From: CAVRXQ01 sp963831155
GTDB lineage: Bacteria > Actinomycetota > Acidimicrobiia > Acidimicrobiales > Bog-793
Length of the DNA stretch: 64,000 bases
Assembly: GCA_963831155.1 (NCBI GenBank)
Contig: CAWHOY010000006.1
Location: forward strand, 496,001-560,000
Direction of reading: 5' to 3'
The translations under genes were made by a program, and so were the position numbers. This document shows, piece by piece, positions 16,975 through 25,578 of the stretch; position 1 is the first letter of the stretch; every line of letters starts with the position of its first letter. Below the pieces are notes generated by a model, which worked only from the letters and a program-made list of their open reading frames with translations, did not search any database and had not been told where the DNA came from.

Positions 16975-17532
16975 TCAGTCGGCGGACTCCTCGATCGTCA
17001 CTGATTCGATCGCGACGCGTTCTCTCGGCTCCCCCGACGCCGAACCGGCCGCCTCGATGGCGGTGATCACCTCAAAGCCGGCGACCGCCTTGCCGAACAG
17101 CGAGTACAGCGACGGCAACGAGACCCCGTCGGGTCCCGAGATGATGAAGAACTGGCTTCCGTTCGTGTTGGGGCCGGCGTTCGCCATCGCAAGCGAGCCG
17201 ACCTCGTAGCGTCCCGGTTTCGGCAGCTCGTCGTCGAAGCGGTAGCCGGGGCCGCCCGTGCCCTTGCCGGTCGGGTCGCCGCCTTGGACGACGAAGCCCG
17301 GGATGATGCGGTGAAAGGCGACCCCGTCGAAGTAGTGGTAGCGGGCGAGGAAGACGAAGCTGTTCACCGTCAAGGGCGCGCCGATCGGGTCGAGCGCGAA
17401 GCGCAGCGTGCCTTTCGTCGTCGCCATCTCCGCCAAGTAGCGGTGCTCGGGGTCGATGCACATCGGCGGTGGCCCCTCGAAGGTGATCGTGCGCTCGGCG
17501 GATCCGTCGACGGGTGGACACGGGATGGTCAC
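16975..17532 (-). CDS. peptidyl-prolyl cis-trans isomerase, cyclophilin type
   Basis: 185 residues, cytoplasmic. A short N-terminal extension is followed by a complete cyclophilin domain: VNSFVFLARYHYFDGVAFHR, then IIPGFVVQGGDPTGKGTGGP with the catalytic Arg/Phe region, and MANAGPNTNGSQFFI. It catalyses proline isomerisation during folding. Start is GTG 17532 with AAAGGAG nine bases upstream. It lies 20 bases downstream of a second, membrane-anchored cyclophilin, probably in one operon. The two share the CIDPEH/CISKG type lead-in (PPPMCI and QPPICI), indicating tandem duplication. Confidence 0.9.
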   Translation of the reverse strand: MTIPCPPVDGSAERTITFEGPPPMCIDPEHRYLAEMATTKGTLRFALDPIGAPLTVNSFVFLARYHYFDGVAFHRIIPGFVVQGGDPTGKGTGGPGYRFDDELPKPGRYEVGSLAMANAGPNTNGSQFFIISGPDGVSLPSLYSLFGKAVAGFEVITAIEAAGSASGEPRERVAIESVTIEESAD

Positions 17533-17552
17533 GGCGTTCTCCTTTGCAGGTC

Positions 17553-18362
17553 TCAGCCGGCGGTCGCGATCGTCACCGACACCATGTGGTGTGTCACATT
17601 CGGGGTGCCGCTCGACGAGCCGTCGGCGGCGATCTTTCTCACGACCGCGAATCCTGAGATCACCTTGCCGAACAAGGTGTAGTCCGGTGCGAGCTGATCT
17701 TGCCCGCCGGGAAGCACAATGAAGAACTGGCTTTCATTCGTCTTCGGCGTCGAGCTGCTGTTCGCGTAGGCGACGTCGTAGGGCGCGTAGCAATCCTTCG
17801 CCGCCTCGCAGGACGCTGGCGGCTCGTTGCCGGTCCACTCGTACCCCGGTCCGCTCACAGTGGTGGACGGCTCGCCTCCTTGAACGACGAAGCCCGGGAT
17901 GACACGTTGGAAGGTGCTGCTGTTGAAGAAGTGGTAGCGGGCGAGGAAGACGAAGTTGTTGACGGCGCGCAGCTGCGCGGTCGGGAGCAGCTGGATGACA
18001 AAAGTACCGACGTCGGTCGCCACCGTGGCGTCGTAGGTCACCCCCTTCGAGATGCAGATCGGCGGTTGACGTGTGAAGGCGATGACGCGCTTCGTGGCGC
18101 CGGCCGCGGTCGCCGGCGGGCACGTCGGCGCGACGGCGGCGGCCAGGGTGGTGGTCGTCACCGAGGTTGTGGTCGAGGAGGCTGCCTTTTTCGGCTTCGG
18201 CGAAGGCTGACTGACGAGCACGATCACCAAGACGACGAGCCCAGCGACGACGAGGGCCGAGGCACCCTGGCGCAGCCGACGGACGCGCTGGCGTCGTCGC
18301 TGCACCTCGGAGAGCTTCGCCTCGCGTTGGGCGCGTTGGCGAGCCCGCTTGTCACTTGGCAT
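17553..18362 (-). CDS. membrane-anchored cyclophilin-type isomerase
   Basis: 269 residues from ATG 18362 (MPSDKRARQRAQREAKL). The basic N-terminal region is followed by one transmembrane helix (about residues 34-52, ASALVVAGLVVLVIVLVS), a Ser/Thr-rich linker, and an external cyclophilin domain (VNNFVFLARYHFFNSSTFQR, VIPGFVVQGGEPS, NESQFFIVLPGG). An insertion with two Cys (PASCEAAKDC) may form a disulfide, consistent with an extracytoplasmic position. It probably helps fold exported proteins. The frame extends to 18410, but similarity and basic-start logic favour 18362. Confidence 0.85.
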   Translation of the reverse strand: MPSDKRARQRAQREAKLSEVQRRRQRVRRLRQGASALVVAGLVVLVIVLVSQPSPKPKKAASSTTTSVTTTTLAAAVAPTCPPATAAGATKRVIAFTRQPPICISKGVTYDATVATDVGTFVIQLLPTAQLRAVNNFVFLARYHFFNSSTFQRVIPGFVVQGGEPSTTVSGPGYEWTGNEPPASCEAAKDCYAPYDVAYANSSSTPKTNESQFFIVLPGGQDQLAPDYTLFGKVISGFAVVRKIAADGSSSGTPNVTHHMVSVTIATAG

Positions 18363-18416
18363 GGCGCAACAAGGTAGTGGTCGAGCGGAGGGCTGACGAG
18401 TCAACGACAATGCGAC

Positions 18417-18887
18417 GTGAGCGATTCCGAGGCGAGCTTGCGCCCTTTCGAGCCCAGCGAGCTCGCCGGGCTGCTCTCGACTCTCCGCAGCGGCTATCTC
18501 GCGGATCTCGAGCGGTCCGGGATGTCACGCAAGGAGGCGGAGGCGAACGCCGATCACAGCCTGGAGCGCATGTTCCCCGGTGGCGTCCCCGCCGAAGGTC
18601 AGCACATCGGTCACGTCGTGGTCGACGGCCAGGACGTCGGCGTGTTGTGGCTCGGGTTGACTGGCGATGAGCCCGACCGCTGGTACGTCTATGACGTCGA
18701 GATCGACGAGGACAAGCGAGGCCGTGGGTTTGGGCGACAGGCGATGCTGCTCGCTGAATCGTTCGCGCGCGAACACGGAGCGATGACGCTCGGTCTCAAC
18801 GTCTTCGGCTTCAACTCGGTCGCCCGTTCGTTGTACCGCTCCCTCGGTTACGAAGAGTCCGCTGTCCAGATGCGCAAGACGCTCTGA
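18417..18887 (+). CDS. GNAT-family N-acetyltransferase
   Basis: 156 residues. The acetyl-CoA loop is DKRGRGFGRQAM (about residues 99-110), preceded by the strand WYVYDVEIDE and followed by LGLNVFGFNSVARSLYRSLG, the typical beta5-alpha4 segment. The substrate is unknown. Start is GTG 18417. It is divergent from the membrane cyclophilin and sits 48 bases upstream of the aspartokinase gene. Confidence 0.85.
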   Translation: MSDSEASLRPFEPSELAGLLSTLRSGYLADLERSGMSRKEAEANADHSLERMFPGGVPAEGQHIGHVVVDGQDVGVLWLGLTGDEPDRWYVYDVEIDEDKRGRGFGRQAMLLAESFAREHGAMTLGLNVFGFNSVARSLYRSLGYEESAVQMRKTL

Positions 18888-18935
18888 ATCGCCCGCGCGC
18901 GGTCGTACTTCGTCATCGAGTGGCCCAAGTAACTT

Positions 18936-20168
18936 GTGTCCGTGCCGCTGGTCGTCCAAAAGTTCGGTGGAACATCCATCGCGGATGCGGACCGGATTCG
19001 CGAGGTCGCGCAACACATCGCGTGGACAAGGAGCCAGGGAGACGTCCCAGTCGTTGTCGTTTCTGCGATGGGGAAAACGACCGATGACTTGATCCGGCTC
19101 GCAGAAGAAGTTTCAGCCATCCAACCTGGGCGCGAGCTCGACATGCTGCTGACCGCCGGGGAGCGCATCTCGATGTCGCTCTTATGTATGGCGCTCGCCA
19201 ATCTCGGAGTCGAGGCGGCGTCGTTCACCGGAAGCCAGGCGGGCATCATCACCGACACATCGCACACGAACGCGAAGATCGTCGAGGTCCGAGCGGAGCG
19301 GATCGAGGACGCGCTGAAGCGCGGGATGGTGCCGGTCGTCGCCGGATTCCAGGGTGTGTCGATGGAGCGCGACGTGACGACGCTCGGTCGCGGCGGCTCG
19401 GACACGACCGCCGTCGCGCTCGCGGCCTCTCTCGGCGCCGACCGGTGTGAGATCTACACCGACGTCTCCGGCGTCTTCACCGCAGACCCGCGCTACGTGC
19501 CGACGGCGAGGCGGCTGTCGCGGGTTTCATTCGAAGAAATGCTCGAGATCTCAGCAACGGGTGCGCGTGTGCTCTCGCACCGCTCCGTCGAGTTCGCTCG
19601 TAACCACCACGTGGCCGTCCACGTGCGTTCATCGTTCACCTGGGAACCCGGGACATGGATCACCGAGGAGGACCCGTCGATGGAACAACCGATCGTCTCC
19701 GCTGTCACGAGCGACTCGACAGAGGCGCGCATCACCGTCAGCGGCATTCCCGACCGGCCGGGAATCGCCGCCTCCCTCTTCCGGGCACTCGCGAATGCCT
19801 CGGTGAACGTCGACATGATCGTGCAGAGCAGCTCGATCGGTCAGTTGAGCGACATCTCGCTGACTGTCCCGCGAACCGAGCTCGACAGAGCGCGCGAGAT
19901 CGCGCAGTCTCTGCTTTCCGAGCTCGGAGGTAGCGAGGTCAGCATCGACGACAAGATCGCCCAGGTGTCCGTCGTCGGAGCGGGTATGAAAACCCATCCC
20001 GGGGTGACCGCGGCGATGTTTGAAACGCTTGCTGCCAACGACATCAATATCGAGATGATTTCCACGTCTCCGATTCGCATCTCTTGCACGGTGCGCGAAG
20101 ATGCCGTGATCGCTGCGGTTCGGGCGCTGCACGAGACGTTCGGGCTCTCAGAAGTCCAAGGCCACTGA
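18936..20168 (+). CDS. lysC: aspartate kinase
   Basis: 410 residues. It phosphorylates aspartate, the first step to lysine, threonine, methionine and diaminopimelate. The catalytic domain (about 1-240) has VQKFGGTSIADADRIREVA, the RGGSDTTAVALAASL nucleotide loop, and YTDVSGVFTADPR. Two C-terminal ACT domains (about 265-405) mediate feedback control. Start is GTG 18936. An internal in-frame ATG at 19680 with a near-ideal Shine-Dalgarno would yield a separate regulatory beta subunit, as in Corynebacterium and Mycobacterium. Asd follows 23 bases later. Confidence 0.95.
   Translation: MSVPLVVQKFGGTSIADADRIREVAQHIAWTRSQGDVPVVVVSAMGKTTDDLIRLAEEVSAIQPGRELDMLLTAGERISMSLLCMALANLGVEAASFTGSQAGIITDTSHTNAKIVEVRAERIEDALKRGMVPVVAGFQGVSMERDVTTLGRGGSDTTAVALAASLGADRCEIYTDVSGVFTADPRYVPTARRLSRVSFEEMLEISATGARVLSHRSVEFARNHHVAVHVRSSFTWEPGTWITEEDPSMEQPIVSAVTSDSTEARITVSGIPDRPGIAASLFRALANASVNVDMIVQSSSIGQLSDISLTVPRTELDRAREIAQSLLSELGGSEVSIDDKIAQVSVVGAGMKTHPGVTAAMFETLAANDINIEMISTSPIRISCTVREDAVIAAVRALHETFGLSEVQGH
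19665..20168 (+). promoter_or_regulatory. internal translation start for aspartokinase beta subunit
   Basis: GAGGAGGA at 19665-19672 is followed seven bases later by ATG 19680, in frame with lysC, giving MEQPIVSAVTSD and about 162 residues that contain both ACT domains. The alpha2-beta2 aspartokinases of related actinobacteria use exactly this in-frame overlapping start and a beta subunit of similar size. Confidence 0.7.
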
Positions 20169-20191
20169 TCGGCGCCGGTAGGGTCACGAAC

Positions 20192-21223
20192 GTGCGCGTC
20201 GCCGTCTTTGGAGCCACCGGCCAAGTCGGCGCATTGATGCGCCTGCTGCTCGATGAACGCGGCTTTCCCGTCGACTCCATCCGGTTCTTCGCGTCCGAGC
20301 GTTCGGCGGGTTCGAGGCTTTTCTGGCGCGAGGAGTCAATCGTCGTGGAGGACGCCGGCCGCGCGGACTTCGAGGGTATCGACGTCGCGTTCTTCTCGTG
20401 TGGACGCGTCGCTTCGAGGGAGCTCGCTCCGAAAGTCACAGCGGTCGGCGCCACCGTGATCGACAATTCCGCCGCCTGGCGCATGGACCCTGACGTTCCG
20501 CTCGTCGTATCCGAGGTCAATCCGGAGGCGCTCAAGGACATCCCGAAGGGCATCGTCGCCAACCCGAACTGCACGACGATGGTGGCGATGCCGGCGCTGA
20601 AGCCGCTCGACGACGCGGCGCATATCCGGCGGCTCGTCGCCTCCACCTACCAGGCCGTCTCCGGAGCCGGCGTCAAGGGGACCGCGTTACTCGATGCAGA
20701 GATGCGCGCTGTCGCGCAACGCGCTGTCGCGCTCGCGTTCGACGGCCAGGCGGTGGCCATGCCGACCACGAGCCTGTTTCCCGCACCGGTTGCGTTCAAC
20801 GTCGTGCCCCTCGCTGGTGCCCTCGTCGACGGTGACAGCGGCGAGACCGAAGAAGAAGTGAAATTTCGCAACGAAACCCGCAAAATTCTCGGCCACCCCG
20901 ACCTCCCAGTGACGGCAACCTGCGTGCGCGTGCCCGTCTTCACGGGGCATTCGCTCTCGCTCAACGTCGAGTTCGACGAGCCGATCTCGCCGGGCCAGGC
21001 GCGCGCGCTCCTCGAGCACGCGCCCGGTGTGCAACTCGCCGAGCTGCCGACGCCGCTGCTCGCGGCTGGAAAGGACCCGGTCTTCGTCGGGCGGATCCGC
21101 CAAGACGAGACGGTGCGGTCCGGTCTTTCGCTCTTCGTTGTCGGCGACAACCTGCGAAAGGGCGCGGCGGGCAACGCCGTCGAGATCGCGGAGCTGCTCG
21201 CGCGGACGACCTCCGCGGCCTAG
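20192..21223 (+). CDS. asd: aspartate-semialdehyde dehydrogenase
   Basis: 343 residues. It reduces aspartyl phosphate to the semialdehyde with NADPH. The N-terminal Rossmann motif is VAVFGATGQVGALM. The catalytic Cys127 is in NPNCTTM. The substrate-binding segment STYQAVSGAGVKG is the family hallmark, with FTGHSLSLNVEF near the end supplying the catalytic His. Start is GTG 20192. The frame is open further upstream but overlaps lysC. It forms an operon with lysC. Its TAG stop overlaps the proS stop on the other strand in the palindrome CTAG. Confidence 0.95.
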   Translation: MRVAVFGATGQVGALMRLLLDERGFPVDSIRFFASERSAGSRLFWREESIVVEDAGRADFEGIDVAFFSCGRVASRELAPKVTAVGATVIDNSAAWRMDPDVPLVVSEVNPEALKDIPKGIVANPNCTTMVAMPALKPLDDAAHIRRLVASTYQAVSGAGVKGTALLDAEMRAVAQRAVALAFDGQAVAMPTTSLFPAPVAFNVVPLAGALVDGDSGETEEEVKFRNETRKILGHPDLPVTATCVRVPVFTGHSLSLNVEFDEPISPGQARALLEHAPGVQLAELPTPLLAAGKDPVFVGRIRQDETVRSGLSLFVVGDNLRKGAAGNAVEIAELLARTTSAA

Positions 21224-22662
21224 TAGGCGCGGGCGAAGACGATCCGCTTCCCGTAGGCGGAGGGCTTGTCGCAGATCGGGCAGATGCCCTCGGCCTCCGG
21301 CTCATCGCGGGGGATGCAGCGGGGAGTGGCGCCGGTTTGTTCCTGGAAACGGCGCTCGCACCCCTCGTCACCGCAGTGGAACGAGTAGGCGAAGCCGTCC
21401 TGGACCGCGGCGACGAGCTCGTCGAGGGTGTCGACCCGCTTTGTGTGGTTGTCCCGGAACGCGAGGGCGCGCTGAAACAGTGCATCCTGGATCGCGTCGA
21501 TTCGTTCGACGATCCCTTCGACAAAGAGCAAAGTCGCCTCGGTTTGTTTGCTCGCCTCGAGCCGATCCACGACGACGACGGAGTCCGATGCCAGGTCTCG
21601 TGGACCGAGCTCGACGCGGATCGGTGCGCCGCGCAGTTCCCAGTCGTTGAACTTGAACCCCGGGCTCACGTACGAGCGCTCGTCGACGTGAACGCGCACG
21701 CCCTTCGCGACCAGTGATTCGGCGAGCTGGCGCGCCGCCTGCGCCGTCTTTGCGAACTCGCCGTCCCTGCCGATCGGGACGACGACGACCTGGTACGGCG
21801 CAACCCGTGGCGGCAGGATCAGCCCGCGGTCGTCGCCGTGGACCATCACGATCCCGCCGAGCACGCGCGTGCTCATCCCCCACGAGGTCGTGTGACAGTG
21901 CGTACGCACCCCATCGGGCCCGGTATAGGTGATGTCGAATGCTTCGGCGAAGTTCGTGCCGAAGTAGTGCGACGTGGCGGTTTGCAGCGCGCGGCCGTCG
22001 CGCATCATCGCCTCCAACGTGACCGTGCGCACCGCTCCGGGGAAGCGTTCGGTCGGGGTCTTGTCGCCGACGATGACGGGGATCGCGCAGTGGTCCTGGG
22101 AGACCTCTTCGTAGAAGCGAGTCGCCACCGTCACTTCTCTCGTCGCGTCCGTCACGTCGACGTGCGCGGTGTGGCCTTCTTGCCACAAGAACTCCGTCGT
22201 GCGCAGAAGCAGCCGCGGTCGCAACTCCCAGCGGACGATGTTCGACCACTGATTGATGAGCAGCGGTAGGTCACGGTAGGAGTCGATCCAGCGCGCGTAC
22301 GCTTCGCCGATTACCGTCTCCGAAGTCGGCCGGACGACGAGCGGTTCCTCGAGGTCCTCACCGCCGGCGTGGGTGACGACTGCCAGTTCAGGCGCGAACC
22401 CTTCGACGTGGTCGGCCTCTTTTTTCAGATGCGCCTCGGGGATGAGGAGCGGGAAGTACGCGTTCTGGTGACCGGTCTGCTTGATCTTCGCGTCGAGCTC
22501 GGCGACGAGCAGCTCCCAGATCCGGTAGCCGTAGGGGCGGATGACCATCGTCCCGCGCACCGGCCCGCGGTCGACGAGCTCGGCTTTCAAGACGAGCTCG
22601 TTGTACCAAGCAGAAAAGTCTTCACTCTGGGGGGTGACCCCCCGGCCCTCCGCCTTCGCCAT
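21220..22662 (-). CDS. proS: prolyl-tRNA synthetase (short, archaeal/eukaryotic type)
   Basis: 480 residues, class II aminoacyl-tRNA synthetase that charges tRNA-Pro. Motif 2 includes WSNIVRWELRPRLLLRTTEFLWQEGHTAH (quoted only as RPRLLLRTTEFLWQEGH), and motif 3 is TTSWGMSTRVLGG with GDDRGLILPP. The anticodon-binding domain follows. A C-terminal zinc-binding domain is suggested by Cys in FHCGDEGCE and CPICDKP. The roughly 480-residue length and the missing editing insertion mark the archaeal-type enzyme. The only tRNA in the window, tRNA-Pro(CGG), lies 2 kb away. ATG 22662 has AAGGAG upstream. Confidence 0.95.
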   Translation of the reverse strand: MAKAEGRGVTPQSEDFSAWYNELVLKAELVDRGPVRGTMVIRPYGYRIWELLVAELDAKIKQTGHQNAYFPLLIPEAHLKKEADHVEGFAPELAVVTHAGGEDLEEPLVVRPTSETVIGEAYARWIDSYRDLPLLINQWSNIVRWELRPRLLLRTTEFLWQEGHTAHVDVTDATREVTVATRFYEEVSQDHCAIPVIVGDKTPTERFPGAVRTVTLEAMMRDGRALQTATSHYFGTNFAEAFDITYTGPDGVRTHCHTTSWGMSTRVLGGIVMVHGDDRGLILPPRVAPYQVVVVPIGRDGEFAKTAQAARQLAESLVAKGVRVHVDERSYVSPGFKFNDWELRGAPIRVELGPRDLASDSVVVVDRLEASKQTEATLLFVEGIVERIDAIQDALFQRALAFRDNHTKRVDTLDELVAAVQDGFAYSFHCGDEGCERRFQEQTGATPRCIPRDEPEAEGICPICDKPSAYGKRIVFARAY

Positions 22663-22885
22663 GTGGTGTCCGGTCTCCTTTTGACGCCGTCGGCGTGTCG
22701 AGACGGTAGCGGCTTTCCGCCTTCGAGCTGGGCGAACGTTGCCGACATCGAATCGTCACATAATCCACCTTGCGGCATGGGCGTGCCATTTCCTACAGTC
22801 CCCCGGTCACTTGAGCGGGCACGGCTCGCGACCTCGCAGGCGCTTCACCGACGAGGTCGCGGCCGTTTTGGTTTTGGAGGGGTCG

Positions 22886-23731
22886 GTGGTAAGAGGGCGT
22901 CGTCGCGCGCTCGCGTGCGCTTTCGTCGCGGCCGCGGGCGGTCTCGGGGCCGCCGCGCTGATCGCTCCCGTCACGGTCGCCTCTGCGCAGCCGATGCCTG
23001 GCACGACCGCCGCCTGGTGCACTTCGAACGGCGCGCAAGTTGTCGGATGGACGGGCACATCGCCGAACATCCCGATCTGCGGACCCGCGCCGAACGACGG
23101 TGGCACGTGGCAGTACGTCACATTGCCAGGGCCGTACGGATCGCTGGGTGTCTTCTTCAACGCGACGACTGGCTTCCAGTGCGTCGAGCTCGCCGAGCGA
23201 TTCCTCGCCGTGGCCGACGGGCTCGCGCCGGTGTTCGCGAACGGTCAGCAGGTCGCCGAGAACTACCACTCGGCCTACTCGAACACGCAGTTGTATGTGA
23301 ACGGCAGTTTGCAGGCGGTCGGTCACGCACCGATCTCGGGTGACGTGATCAGCTTCTCAAACGCGCCGGACTTCGAGGCGTTCAGTGACGGTCATGTCGC
23401 GGTTGTCTCGTCGAGCTCGGTCAACGAAAGGACCGGGGATGGGACGGTGACCATCGCCGAGGAGAACGTGAGCCCGGGGTATCAGCTCTACACGATCACG
23501 TTGCAGCACTGGCGTCTCGTCGATCCGAATTCGCCGCCCGACGCGCTCTTCGGTTTCCAATACGCGGAGTGGCTGCACGTGACGCCGTATCGCGCCGCCG
23601 TTGGAGCCGCGCAGACGAGCATCGTCAGCGCGCCGAGCGTCGCGGGCGTGATCGAACCCATCCAAGGCATCATCGGCAGCGTGTCGGTGGGTCTTGGTCA
23701 TCTTTCGCGCACCCGGGGAGCGCGCTTTGTT
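22886..23731 (+). CDS. secreted CHAP-domain amidase/peptidase, C-terminus uncertain
   Basis: The signal peptide (RRRALACAFVAAAGGLGAAA, cleavage after a VASAQ-like site) is followed by a CHAP domain. Cys in TGFQCVELAERFL and His in DGHVAVVSSSS are the catalytic pair, with GDVISFSN between them. CHAP enzymes cleave peptidoglycan peptides. Start is GTG 22886 behind GGAGGGG. The reading frame continues to 24007, but from about 23740 it is antisense to a well-formed minus-strand gene and its composition becomes Ser/Arg/Ala junk. A one-base shift near 23690 would end the protein at TGA 23731, and I give that end as the likelier one. Confidence 0.65.
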
Positions 23732-23745
23732 CGCGGCGCTGAGGC

Positions 23746-24633
23746 CTACGCGCTCTCGAGAACCTCTTCGAGCCGGGCGGCCTGCCAGCTGAGCTCGGCA
23801 GCCTGCGCCTCGTCGCCGCCGCGGTCGTGCGCGGCCTCCCGCGCCCGCATCGCTGCGTCGCGCGCGGCGGTCCACGCCGACACGTACGGCGACTGGTGCT
23901 CGGCACCGAAGGCGATCGGTCCCCACGGCGTGATGACGAGCGGAGTCGACGCCGGCGGCTCAGCGTCCGGATGCTCGTCGACTGCCTCCTCTCTCGAACG
24001 CACATAACGCGGCAGTGCGACGTTGCGCACCGCTTCGAGCGCGGCGAGCACCGCTTCCTGGCTCGCAGCGAGGGTCGCCCACCTCGGATCGTCGACGGTG
24101 TCTAGGTCGTCGCCCAGATCCACAGCGGTCGAGGCGAAAACCGCCTCCGAGAGTGAGTCGCGCATCTTGCGCAGCCGGCGAACCGCGGCGAGTCGAGCAA
24201 GGAATCCGAGCCTCTCGTCGGACCCGCGTTCGTCGCTCTCGAGCACCAAGCGCGCGCTAGCGAGGATCGACGCGAGTTCGTTGCCGTCCGGGAGCGAGAC
24301 CTTCTCTGAGTCTTCGAGCGCGTGCCCGGCGCAGTCGATCGCAAAGCGCGCCGCGAGACCGGTGTCCCAGCGCGCCCTCGAGACCAGTCGAGCGCTCGGC
24401 GTCTCGATCCTGTCGCCCAGGTCCTTCGATTCGCCGAGCGCTTCAGCCCGGAAGACGTACTCGTCGAGTGCGTCGAGCAGTGCCGCAGCGCGGCGCAGCA
24501 CAATCGGAACCCGAGCCGTCGTCTCCCCCCCGGGTTTCCCGCTCGCGTCGTCGGGGAGTTTCCAGGCGATCTCGCCCGAAGATGAGCGTTCAATTCCGTC
24601 CGCGCCGGTTGCCACGTAGAGATGATCGGTCAT
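23746..24633 (-). CDS. conserved-looking hypothetical protein
   Basis: 295 residues, acidic and largely helical, with no signal peptide or membrane segment. I do not recognise a domain. Features are a start MTDHLYVATGADGIERS with strong GAGGAGAG site, a central helical region (RLGFLARLAAVRRLRKMRD), an Asp-rich DLGDDLDTVDDPRWATL segment, and a C-terminal TPLVITPWGPIAFGAEHQSP followed by an Ala-rich helix. Codon use is typical of the neighbours. The gene ends immediately before the CHAP gene's probable stop on the opposite strand and reads toward it. It is transcribed away from tRNA-Pro, which lies 45 bases upstream. Confidence 0.65.
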   Translation of the reverse strand: MTDHLYVATGADGIERSSSGEIAWKLPDDASGKPGGETTARVPIVLRRAAALLDALDEYVFRAEALGESKDLGDRIETPSARLVSRARWDTGLAARFAIDCAGHALEDSEKVSLPDGNELASILASARLVLESDERGSDERLGFLARLAAVRRLRKMRDSLSEAVFASTAVDLGDDLDTVDDPRWATLAASQEAVLAALEAVRNVALPRYVRSREEAVDEHPDAEPPASTPLVITPWGPIAFGAEHQSPYVSAWTAARDAAMRAREAAHDRGGDEAQAAELSWQAARLEEVLESA

Positions 24634-24678
24634 CGCTCTCCTCGGTCGGGCACGGGCGGCTTCGGGCGGATCGTTGAG

Positions 24679-24753
24679 TCGGGAAGGCGGGATTCGAACC
24701 CGCGACCTCAGCGTCCCGAACGCTGCGCGCTAACCAAGCTGCGCTACTTCCCG
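24679..24753 (-). tRNA. tRNA-Pro (CGG)
   Basis: A full cloverleaf reads on the minus strand. The acceptor stem CGGGAAG pairs with CTTCCCG. The D stem is GCGC with loop AGCTTGGTTA. The anticodon stem CAGCG/CGCTG encloses the loop TTCGGGA, so the anticodon is CGG (Pro). The T stem GCGGG/CCCGC has loop TTCGAAT. The discriminator is A and no CCA is encoded. The 5-prime end (24744-24753) overlaps the last ten bases of the upstream CorC gene. Confidence 0.95.
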
Positions 24754-25568
24754 TCCGAAGCCGGTTGATCGGCGTCGTTCGGCGAAAGCGTAGCGGAAGG
24801 CACCTCGACCACGACTTTGGCAATTCGTCGACGATCCATCCGGGTGATGCGAAAGGTCGTGCCCGCGAGGTTCACGCTCTCGGATTCCTGGGGAATGTGG
24901 CCGAGCGCATCGAGCAGATAGCCGCCCAAGGTGACGTACTCGCCGGGCGGGATCGATGTCCCGATCTCGTCGTTCAACTCGTCGACGTCCGACGCCCCGT
25001 CGACGAGGAACCGATTGGCGTCGATGCGCATCACGGCCGGGCTCGTTGTGCGGTCGAATTCGTCGTGGATGTCACCGACAAGCTCAGAGACCAGGTCGTT
25101 GATGGTGAGCACCCCGGCGAATCCGCCGTACTCGTCGACGACGACGGCGAAGCCGCGCCGCCCGCGGCGCATCTCCGAGAGGATGGCGAGCGCCGCCCCG
25201 GACTCGGGAACGATGAACGGCTCGCGCAGGCGGTCCGTCTTGTTCTCGTGGGCAACGATCGCGCGCCCTGAATCGGCGGCCGGGGACTCCCGGCTCACGA
25301 GGTCCTTCACGAACAGCACGCCCAAGAGATGATCGAAATCGTCCTTGTAGACGGGAAAGTGGCTGTGTCCCGACCGTCGGACGGCGCGGGCGACGTCCGC
25401 CAAGGCGACGGGCGCCGCGAGCCCGACGACGTCGACGCGCGGCGTCATCACCTCTTTCGCCGTCGACTCCCGCAAGCTGCGCAGGCCGTTCGTGATCTGG
25501 ATCTCTTGTTCGGATGGCGCATGCTCGAGGGTCGGAACGTGGCGTCGGAGCCGTCGACGCAACCGCAC
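24744..25568 (-). CDS. CorC/HlyC-family CBS-domain protein
   Basis: 274 residues, cytoplasmic. Two CBS domains (about 40-165: AKEVMTPRVDVVGL, then AILSEMRRGRRGFAVVVDEY, GGFAGVLTINDLVSELVGDI) are followed by a CorC_HlyC transporter-associated domain (about 190-262: DANRFLVDGASDVDELNDEI). Such proteins pair with Mg2+/Co2+ transport or, as YbeX, act in ribosome-related RNA processing. This one lacks the membrane DUF21 domain. Start is GTG 25568. Its TAG stop uses bases 8-10 of the downstream tRNA-Pro. It lies 10 bases after a single-domain receiver gene. Confidence 0.85.
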   Translation of the reverse strand: MRLRRRLRRHVPTLEHAPSEQEIQITNGLRSLRESTAKEVMTPRVDVVGLAAPVALADVARAVRRSGHSHFPVYKDDFDHLLGVLFVKDLVSRESPAADSGRAIVAHENKTDRLREPFIVPESGAALAILSEMRRGRRGFAVVVDEYGGFAGVLTINDLVSELVGDIHDEFDRTTSPAVMRIDANRFLVDGASDVDELNDEIGTSIPPGEYVTLGGYLLDALGHIPQESESVNLAGTTFRITRMDRRRIAKVVVEVPSATLSPNDADQPASDGK

Positions 25569-25578
25569 CGTCGAGACC

